NCBI RefSeq assembly: GCF_015645445.1
Contig: NZ_JADOGI010000027.1
Location: forward strand, 1 to 64,000
DNA from: Nonomuraea cypriaca
GTDB taxonomy: Bacteria; Actinomycetota; Actinomycetes; Streptosporangiales; Streptosporangiaceae
DNA: 64,000 nt
Direction of reading: 5' to 3'
In this document: positions 58,821 to 64,000 of the stretch, piece by piece
Numbering within the stretch: the first letter of the stretch is position 1
How the letters are laid out: the number at the start of each line of letters is the position of its first letter
Program-made: the position numbers and the translations under genes
The notes under the pieces: generated by a model
What the model was told of the DNA's origin: nothing
Database searches by the model: none
What the model saw: the letters and a program-made list of their open reading frames with translations, nothing else

Positions 58821-59408
58821 AGTGTGCGCATCCGCCAGGGCCTCGTAGGCGGTGGAGCGGCCGATCTTCAAGGTGCGGGCGGCTTCGGTGACGCTGACAC
58901 CGTCGTCGACCAGGCGGCGCAGCGTGGCCAGTTCGGCGGGGCCGATCGCGCGCGGCCGGCCGGTCTTCTTCTTGCCGGGCAGCATGGCGCCGGTGGCTTC
59001 GCGGCGTTTGGCGGCGGCGATTCCCTCGGCCTGACGCTCGGCGCGCAGTTCCAGCTCATACTCGGCGGCCGCGGCCAGGACCGCGAACATGAAGCGGCCT
59101 TCTTTGGTGTCCAGGTCGAAGTTCTCGGTGAGGGAGACGACCTTGACGCCGCGCTCGCGCAGCTCGGTCACCACGGTCAGCACGTGTGCGGCTGAGCGGC
59201 CCCATCGGTCGGACTTCCAGAACTTCAACGTGTCGCCGGGGCGTAGCGCGGCCAGGGCGGCGGCGAATTCGGGACGGTTCCCGCGCAGACGGCTGGAGAT
59301 CTTCTCCTGGAACAGGACGTCGTAGCCGTCGGCGGCCAGGGCGTCGAGCTGGAGCTTGGGGTTTTGATCGCGGGTGGAGACCCGCGCGTAGGCGATGGTG
59401 CGGCCCAT
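58779..59408 (-). CDS. Serine resolvase/invertase
   Basis: A 209-residue small serine recombinase. IAYARVSTRDQNPKLQLDAL (residues 5-24) contains the catalytic Ser; FWKSDRWGRSAAHVLTVVTE, the E-helix region FAVLAAAAEYELELRAERQA, and a C-terminal Hin-type HTH (LRRLVDDGVSVTEAARTLKI then GRSTAYEAL) follow. The last 15 codons run antisense into the integrase remnant, so the natural C-terminus may have been replaced. It is unlike the recombinase at 13 kb (different sequence and length). Confidence 0.85.
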   Translation of the reverse strand: MGRTIAYARVSTRDQNPKLQLDALAADGYDVLFQEKISSRLRGNRPEFAAALAALRPGDTLKFWKSDRWGRSAAHVLTVVTELRERGVKVVSLTENFDLDTKEGRFMFAVLAAAAEYELELRAERQAEGIAAAKRREATGAMLPGKKKTGRPRAIGPAELATLRRLVDDGVSVTEAARTLKIGRSTAYEALADAHTPESTPWRWLRRRV

Positions 59409-59437
59409 CGGGTCCTCGTGGCGTCGTGGGTAGGTGG

Positions 59438-59626
59438 TCAGGGCGCCTGGAGGTATTCGTCCAGGGTCGGCAGGTCCTCCGGCGGGGTCTGGCCGACTAT
59501 GAGAGACAGTTCCGACACCCACCGGGTGAGGCCGCCCTGCCAGGAGGAGAAGTAGATCGCCCCTTCGGGGCCGTCCTGGTCGGGAAGCAGGACGTATCCG
59601 TCTTTCCCGTCGACCTGCGCTCGCAA
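59438..59626 (-). pseudogene. C-terminal piece of a hypothetical protein
   Basis: About 55 residues look native: DGKDGYVLLPDQDGPEGAIY, then WQGGLTRWVSELSLIVGQT, ending PTLDEYLQAP. No good start or upstream domain is found, so it seems to be the end of a lost gene. Function unknown. Confidence 0.35.
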
Positions 59627-59640
59627 GACCTTGGGCCGCG

Positions 59641-59795
59641 ACGTTGGCGAGTCGCGTCCCCGCCCTGGTCCGGGCCGTCCACCAGCTCACCCTGGAGAAC
59701 CAGGAACTGCGGGAGCAGCTGGAACTGCCCGAACCTAACGTCACTCCGCTCCACCATCGCCGCAGTGCTCCGGAAAGTCGGGCGGCTAGGCCGAC
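59641..59795 (+). pseudogene. Coiled-coil fragment, possibly integrase-associated
   Basis: One plus frame reads ASRVPALVRAVHQLTLENQE then LREQLELPEPNVTPLHHRR. The leucine-rich helix recalls small coiled-coil proteins that accompany integron-like phage integrases (DUF6262 type). It is too short to be sure. No start codon is present. Confidence 0.3.
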
Positions 59796-60196
59796 GCGCC
59801 CGTAGTCACCGCGAAGCGTGCCCCGTACGGGTCAATGAACTTGGCGACGCGGCCGACGCCCGGCAGGTCCGTGGCGGGCATGCGGACCGTGCCGCCCAGT
59901 TCCTGCGCCTTCGCGACCGTGGCATCCGTGTCGGTGACCTCAAAGTACGGCAGCCAGTACGCGGGGCTGTCCGCCTCCGCGGGGTCGTCGACAAGGTCGA
60001 CGACCCCGCCGAACATGGCGTCCTCCCCTTGCCCGGCGGGGCTGAACGTCGTGTAGGTGCCGCCGTAGAAGTCGAGGGCGAAGGTCTCCAGGCCAAGCGT
60101 CGCCTTATAGGACCGCCCCGCGGCCTGCACGTCCGTGGTGTACAGCTCCAGCCAGCACAACGAGCCCGTCCGCACCACGACGCCATCACCCGCCAC
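59786..60196 (-). CDS. VOC-family (glyoxalase/bleomycin-resistance fold) protein
   Basis: A 136-residue protein made of one VOC repeat pair. WLELYTTDVQAAGRSYKATL begins the first unit, YTTFSPAG and YWLPYFEVTDTDATVAKAQE the second, and GRVAKFIDPYGARFAV ends it. VOC proteins bind a metal or sequester drugs; the function here is unknown. The GTG at 60196 is the only start in frame of suitable length. Confidence 0.75.
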   Translation of the reverse strand: MAGDGVVVRTGSLCWLELYTTDVQAAGRSYKATLGLETFALDFYGGTYTTFSPAGQGEDAMFGGVVDLVDDPAEADSPAYWLPYFEVTDTDATVAKAQELGGTVRMPATDLPGVGRVAKFIDPYGARFAVTTGASA

Positions 60197-60329
60197 TCTA
60201 GTCGTCAGAGGGCGGCGAAGCCGTCAGCGCTGCCGGGCCAGTGTTGGCGGACGGCCTGCAGACCGGCGCGGCGGACCACACCGCGCAACACGAAGGTGAC
60301 GACGATGCATCGTCGGCGTAGCCGAGGAT

Positions 60330-60422
60330 ACGGACTCCGCGCGGCCTCCCGCGATCCCGCGTACTGGGGCCCGAACGCCGATCAGTTCGATCCGCGACGG
60401 CGGCCCGGCCCCTCCCAGCACC
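60330..60422 (+). pseudogene. Cytochrome P450 fragment
   Basis: About 30 codons read GLRAASRDPAYWGPNADQFD then PRRRPGPSQHL. This matches the segment before the heme loop of P450s (A-N-R-D-P-x-x-x-x-x-P-D-x-F-D-P-x-R-x...HLAFG). Nothing else of the enzyme remains; the Cys loop is absent. Confidence 0.5.
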
Positions 60423-60446
60423 TTGATGTGTCACAAAGTCTCCTTG

Positions 60447-60488
60447 CGAAGAGTGCCGGACACCTTGGTAAGTGTCCGGCACTCTTCG
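60447..60488. repeat. Perfect 17-base inverted repeat hairpin
   Basis: CGAAGAGTGCCGGACAC and GTGTCCGGCACTCTTCG are exact complements around the eight-base loop CTTGGTAA. It stands between the P450 fragment and the convergent MerR gene. It could be a terminator without a T-tract, or a transposable-element end. The rest of 60197-60642 has no supported gene. Confidence 0.65.
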
Positions 60489-60642
60489 GCGTGTTGCAGG
60501 TGCCCCACCATCAAGGGTTACGGGACTGACCTGGCAGCACGCTGGGTGAGCAATCGAGTCTTTGAGTGCTGCTACATCTCACCGACGTTCCGAGCCCGAT
60601 CGGCCCCGGAGCGCTGTCCACGCTGACTGATGGCAAACGCCG

Positions 60643-61368
60643 CTACCACTCGCCGGCAAAATCAGCGCCGCTGGGTGCCAGCAACCGCCGTAGCGTCGGT
60701 GACGACTGCAGAACGTGGGAGAACATCAGGTCGACCGGGGTGTCGGCGTTGGGGCCGGGCCGATCGATGTTGCGCGTGTGCCAGGCCGTGATCTGTTCGG
60801 CGAGTTCGGGCAGCCGCGGATCGGTGAGGGGCCAGTCCAGTGCGTGGGAGATGGCCCGGTAGAGCTGGACGAATGCAGGATCGTCGAGTGCGGCGTTCTT
60901 CGCGGCGACCCATTGGGGGATGGCCTGGGGCGTCTGCGCCACTAACATGATCCAGACGTCGCGTTCCAGGCGCACCAGGCCCTCAGCGACCCCCAGGGCG
61001 CGTTCGCGATCGAGGAGATGCACGACGTTGTCCGGCAGAAACAGCCGGTCTCCGGCGGCGAGCTCGGAGATCCGCTCGCGGTGCTCGCGCAACTGGTCCA
61101 TCTTCTTGGCGAGCGAACGGTCGATCTCGGTGATGGCCGCGGCGAACTGCTCCGGTCCCGCGTGCAGAAGCTCGTCGATGCGGGCGAGCGGGACCCCGGC
61201 ATCGGCCAGGGTCTTGATCCGCATCAGGTCGACGACCGCCGCGGCGCCGTACTGGCGGTAACCGGAGGCATCCCGCTCGGGTTCGGCCAGCAGGCCGACA
61301 TGGTGATAGTGGCGCACAGCGCGTACGGTCACGCCGGCATGCGCGGCGAGCTGGCCGATGGTGAGCAC
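60643..61368 (-). CDS. MerR-family transcriptional regulator
   Basis: A 241-residue MerR protein. The N-terminal winged HTH is LTIGQLAAHAGVTVRAVRHY then HHVGLLAEPERDASGYRQYG, followed by the coiled coil (ITEIDRSLAKKMDQLREHRE) and a helical effector domain of TipA/antibiotic-binding length. The GTG start follows GGAGGGAA. It lies downstream of a serine hydrolase gene on the same strand. Confidence 0.9.
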   Translation of the reverse strand: MLTIGQLAAHAGVTVRAVRHYHHVGLLAEPERDASGYRQYGAAAVVDLMRIKTLADAGVPLARIDELLHAGPEQFAAAITEIDRSLAKKMDQLREHRERISELAAGDRLFLPDNVVHLLDRERALGVAEGLVRLERDVWIMLVAQTPQAIPQWVAAKNAALDDPAFVQLYRAISHALDWPLTDPRLPELAEQITAWHTRNIDRPGPNADTPVDLMFSHVLQSSPTLRRLLAPSGADFAGEW

Positions 61369-61479
61369 CCGTACTTCCCTCCTTGCTCGCGCCACCTGGA
61401 GCGGGCAGTCCGTTGTGATAATGCCAGCAGGCAATCCCCCATGTGTCCGGGTACGGCCGCGCCGCGTACCCAGAAAAGA

Positions 61480-62598
61480 TCATCTCGTGTCGCACATCAA
61501 GTGGTCCATCGCGTCATTGATGAGTTTCTCGGTGGGGAGCGCGTTCTCGTTGAAGACCCACAACGTCGTGAGCAGGACCATCCCGCGTCTGCCGTCCTCG
61601 GTGAAGCCGCTGTGGGTGCAGTGCCCGAGAGTGTTGCCGGCGTGACCCCAGTACGTGCCGCAGGAGGACTGGAACTGACCGATGCCCAGGCCGAAGCGTG
61701 CGCCGGGGAAGACAGGATCCCATTCGGCAGCGGGAATGGTCTCCTTCATCGCCGCGAGCTGGGCGGGCTTGAGAAGCTCGCCGCCGAGCAGTCCCTGCCA
61801 GAACCGCACGAGATCGGCCGCCGTGGTGATGAGATCGCCCGCGGCATCGAACGGGGTGGGGTTCATCTCGGTCGTCTCCACCGGCTCGGCGCTGTCGGGA
61901 AACTCCGTATAGCCCATCGGATGGGGATCCGGAAGCCGCGGATCGTCTCCGGGGGAGAAGGTGTGATCCAGCCCAAGGGGACGGATGATCCGGTCCATCA
62001 CCTCCCGCGATCGCTCGTTGCCGGTGACCTTCTCAATGATCATCCCGGCCAGGACGTAGTTGGTGTTGGAGTAGTTCCAGCGCCGCTCGTCCGGTCCGGG
62101 CAGCCATTTGGGCTCGTGCCGCATGGCGATGGCCACGAGCTGCTGCGAGGTGTACGAGTCGTACCGATGTTCCAGGAAGTCCTTCGCCGTCCAGATCGGA
62201 ACGTCGTACATGTACTCGGCCAGCCCGCTGGTCTGCTGGAGTAGCTGCTTGACGGTGATCTTGGTGCCGTCGTTGCCGTTGCCGCGGACCATGCCCGGGA
62301 GCCAGTCCTCGACGGTGTCATCGAGCGAGAGCCGTCCCTCGCCCACAAGCTGGAGTGCCACGGTGGCGGTGAACGTCTTGGCCGTGCTGCCCATCCGGAA
62401 GTAGCTGTCGTAGGCGATCGGCCGATCGGAAGCGAGGTCCGCCACGCCGGCGCGAGCGGTCTGCAGTTCCCTGCCGGTGTGCACGGCGGCGAGCAGTCCG
62501 GGGACTCCCTTCGCGTGGATGGCCTTCAGGTCGGCCTCCAGCACCGATCGGTCGTATCCGTCGTCTGCCGTCGTCATCGATGTCGTTGAATTCGTCAT
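61480..62598 (-). CDS. Serine hydrolase / D-alanyl-D-alanine carboxypeptidase-like protein
   Basis: A 372-residue beta-lactamase-fold hydrolase related to R61 DD-peptidase. The Ser-x-x-Lys motif is FRMGSTAKTFTATVAL (about residues 68-83), the Tyr-x-Asn motif is WNYSNTNYVLAG (about 175-186), and GHAGNTLG (about 318) takes the third motif place. Such proteins trim cell-wall peptides or hydrolyse esters and beta-lactams. No clear signal peptide is seen. The ATG at 62598 is chosen. Confidence 0.8.
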   Translation of the reverse strand: MTNSTTSMTTADDGYDRSVLEADLKAIHAKGVPGLLAAVHTGRELQTARAGVADLASDRPIAYDSYFRMGSTAKTFTATVALQLVGEGRLSLDDTVEDWLPGMVRGNGNDGTKITVKQLLQQTSGLAEYMYDVPIWTAKDFLEHRYDSYTSQQLVAIAMRHEPKWLPGPDERRWNYSNTNYVLAGMIIEKVTGNERSREVMDRIIRPLGLDHTFSPGDDPRLPDPHPMGYTEFPDSAEPVETTEMNPTPFDAAGDLITTAADLVRFWQGLLGGELLKPAQLAAMKETIPAAEWDPVFPGARFGLGIGQFQSSCGTYWGHAGNTLGHCTHSGFTEDGRRGMVLLTTLWVFNENALPTEKLINDAMDHLMCDTR

Positions 62599-62610
62599 GG
62601 GTCCGATGCT

Positions 62611-62630
62611 CAACCCCTGACGCAGGGTCA
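62611..62630 (-). promoter_or_regulatory. Possible MerR-type promoter element
   Basis: Upstream of the serine hydrolase the minus strand reads CTTGACCTTGACCCTGCGTC; CCCTG-CGT-CAGGG is a palindrome immediately after a TTGACC -35-like box. MerR proteins bind palindromes lying between -35 and -10. The adjacent MerR gene is the natural candidate. Confidence 0.4.
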
Positions 62631-62699
62631 AGGTCAAGTCCCCGCCGGAAACGGCCGGTCGGGTAATGCGGGCCCCTATGGCAGGCCAGGACCCTCGGT

Positions 62700-63830
62700 C
62701 CTACCGCCTGGCTTCTTCGGCGGCGGGTTGTGTTCGCGAAGGGCTCCGCCCAGATCGGTGACGGAGCCGAAAAACCACGGAAGTTGATGTGCTCGAACTG
62801 CAGCGGCAGCAAACGGGCACAGACCTCCGAGATGACCCGCCCACCTTTGATGCCCAGCGTGCCCGCGCTCAGCGCCCCCACCTGTAGCGCGGCGGCGATG
62901 CCGGCGACCACGTGAGTGTGGGTCATGTGCCGATGCAACAGCAGCACCTCGATCAGCTCTCTGGTGCCGGCCGCGTCGCCGTGTGCCTTGCGCGCCGCGG
63001 CCCACCACGCCTCGTGCGCGCTGGTGAAGGTGCCCGCCTGTCGGGCCTGCTCCAACGCGGTCGCCCCGGGCAGCGCGCCGGGCTTGTGCGCCAAGGCCTC
63101 CAGGTAATGATCCAGTTCCAACCGGGACCCGCACTTGGCGATCAGCCGTTCGTGCCGGGCCACCTCCATGCCCTTGTGATAGACGACCAGGTGCGAGGCG
63201 AACAGCATCACCCGCACCTCATGGCCGGCCAACCGGACTGGCACCGAATAGCGGTTGGTGCGCACGGTGATCGTGCCGTGCAGGCTGACGCGCGGTGTGA
63301 GGAGCCGGCCGATCTCGAACGGCTCGGCCGGTACCGGCGCCAGCAGCGGCTGCTCTTGCGCGAACCGTTCGCCGATGGTCTGGGTGAGCATCCGGATCCG
63401 GCGCCGCTCGTCCTGCCGGTCCCAGCCGTCGATCGCCGCGTTGAGCTCGGCCATCGAGTTCACTTCGGGCACCGGGGACCATATGGTTTCTGCGGAAGTA
63501 CCCGATCTGGCCCTCCACGCCGCCCTTCTCGTGCGCGCCCTCCAGGCCAGGGCGGCAATAGAAGGCCTCGATCCCTGCCCAACTGCGGAAGGCCACCCAC
63601 CGCTCGCTCGCCACCCGGGCCCGGGAAAAGCCCAGCACCTTGGCCACCATCCCGTACGACACCTCGCATGCGTCGTGTTCATCCAGCAGCCGGTCGAAGA
63701 TGCGCTTGGCGGTGTGCCGCTGCTTGCGGGGTGCGTCCAAGTCCACCCGCAGCATCTGATCGATCAAAGGCTTGAAGTGGTCCAGCCGCGACGCCCGGGG
63801 CGGTAGCGGCTTGCGTGGCACAGGCCAGAC
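62700..63830 (-). pseudogene. IS21-family IstA transposase, decayed copy
   Basis: Reading from 63830: LPPRASRLDHFKPLIDQMLR and DAPRKQRHTAKRIFDRLLDE are the N-terminal linker; the sequence then jumps to VLGFSRARVASERWVAFRSW and FYCRPGLEGAHEKGGVEGQI, so the first two catalytic Asp regions are deleted. At about 63475 a CCCC run shifts the frame; the rest continues as VPEVNSMAELNAAIDGWDRQ, TVRTNRYSVPVRLAGHEVRV, LDHYLEALAHKPGALPGATA and RELIEVLLLHRHMTHTHVVA. The HTH start and the partner istB are absent. Confidence 0.8.
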
Positions 63831-63924
63831 CGAGGCCAGCGCCTTCTCAACCGTGCGGAAGCCGATGTGGGCTGAACCCCAAAAACGGCGAACGGCGAGC
63901 CCCCAACACGGAAAGAAGACCAGC

Positions 63925-64000
63925 ATGACATTGCCTGCCCTCCCCGAGGAGTCCTTCCAGCGCGTGCTCTGCGTCGTCGCGCACCCTGACGACATGGAAT
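63925..64000 (+). CDS. PIG-L/LmbE-family deacetylase, N-terminus only
   Basis: From an ATG with GGAAAGAAG upstream, 25 codons read MTLPALPEESFQRVLCVVAH then PDDME before the window ends. AHPDDME is the metal-binding hallmark of the PIG-L family, which removes acetyl groups from GlcNAc-linked compounds (for example MshB in mycothiol synthesis). It begins just beyond the broken IS21 copy. Confidence 0.7.
   Translation, partial: MTLPALPEESFQRVLCVVAHPDDME

Noticed and set aside
59186-60529. 447-codon plus-strand frame
   Set aside because: Mostly antisense to the resolvase and VOC genes; only the short P450-like segment near its end looks native.
17607-63830. The two IS21 pieces as the ends of one composite transposon
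   Set aside because: Their N-terminal regions seem to belong to different IstA subgroups and both are decayed; no matching right end is visible.
1-64000. tRNA or rRNA genes
   Set aside because: No cloverleaf-like or rRNA-like segments were recognised by eye; a dedicated covariance search would be needed to exclude them fully.

Overview
The window is uniformly high in G+C, with codons ending mostly in G or C, GTG/TTG starts next to GGAGG-type ribosome sites, and many TetR, SDR, ECF-sigma and MFS genes. It also holds an EthR/EthA pair and an ECF42-type sigma factor. This points to a filamentous actinomycete, possibly Streptosporangiaceae/Nonomuraea-like; the family is an inference. There is no rRNA, tRNA, CRISPR array or replication origin. 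The content looks like an accessory chromosome arm: single-gene detoxification and resistance functions, each beside its own regulator, mixed with an unusually large number of broken genes (about 25) and fragments of mobile elements.

Layout. 1-6.4 kb: the end of a serine hydrolase, a fused SecDF, an APH-like kinase, a truncated methyltransferase, an alpha/beta hydrolase and a DoxX protein. 6.4-13.6 kb: a leaderless LysR gene, then a flavin-based cassette (FMN reductase, TetX-like monooxygenase, alpha/beta hydrolase, broken MFS pump). The cassette is divergent from a regulator made of two complete TetR units in one chain. A serine recombinase preceded by a short direct-repeat array follows. 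13.7-18.2 kb: broken sensor kinase, small secreted proteins, a CAP-domain protein, and the left end of an IS21-like element. 18.2-30.3 kb: an Eis-like acetyltransferase, a 174-bp palindrome-bounded element, an erythromycin-esterase-like protein, and four SDR oxidoreductases next to XRE, AraC and MarR regulators. An FBP/FusB-like protein and a GNAT-aldo/keto-reductase fusion also lie here. 30.3-37.7 kb: decayed genes, an amidohydrolase, an RTX-like secreted protein, an esterase, the ethR-ethA pair with a perfect 12+11+12 operator and a coupled cupin, then two more decayed genes. 37.7-47 kb: a two-component system, a membrane-anchored HExxH peptidase, and a candidate operon of MFS, cupin, two ABC half-transporters and a TAP-like peptidase. 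47-53 kb: two TetR genes with duplicated operators facing a chlorophyllase-like hydrolase and an MMPL transporter, then transposon debris. 53-58.3 kb: an MFS pump and an ECF42-type operon (DUF6069, YCII/DGPF, sigma factor, SRPBCC, DHFR-like) that share an 88-bp promoter-leader repeat. 58.3-64 kb: integrase and resolvase debris, a VOC protein, a MerR regulator with a serine hydrolase, a decayed IS21 transposase and the start of a PIG-L deacetylase.

How the genes work together. The recurring design is one enzyme or pump plus one dedicated repressor, with recognisable palindromic operators at 24.8, 29.5, 34.8, 47.8 and 49.95 kb. The best candidate for an undescribed circuit is the 53-57 kb ECF regulon: two promoters with identical TGTCGA-N17-CGTA elements, each the same distance from its start codon. 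Second is the tandem double-TetR regulator of the flavin cassette.

Caution. Several lesions are single-base shifts in or near G/C runs (16.9, 46.5, 51.2, 56.9 and 63.5 kb). Some may be sequencing errors rather than real pseudogenes.
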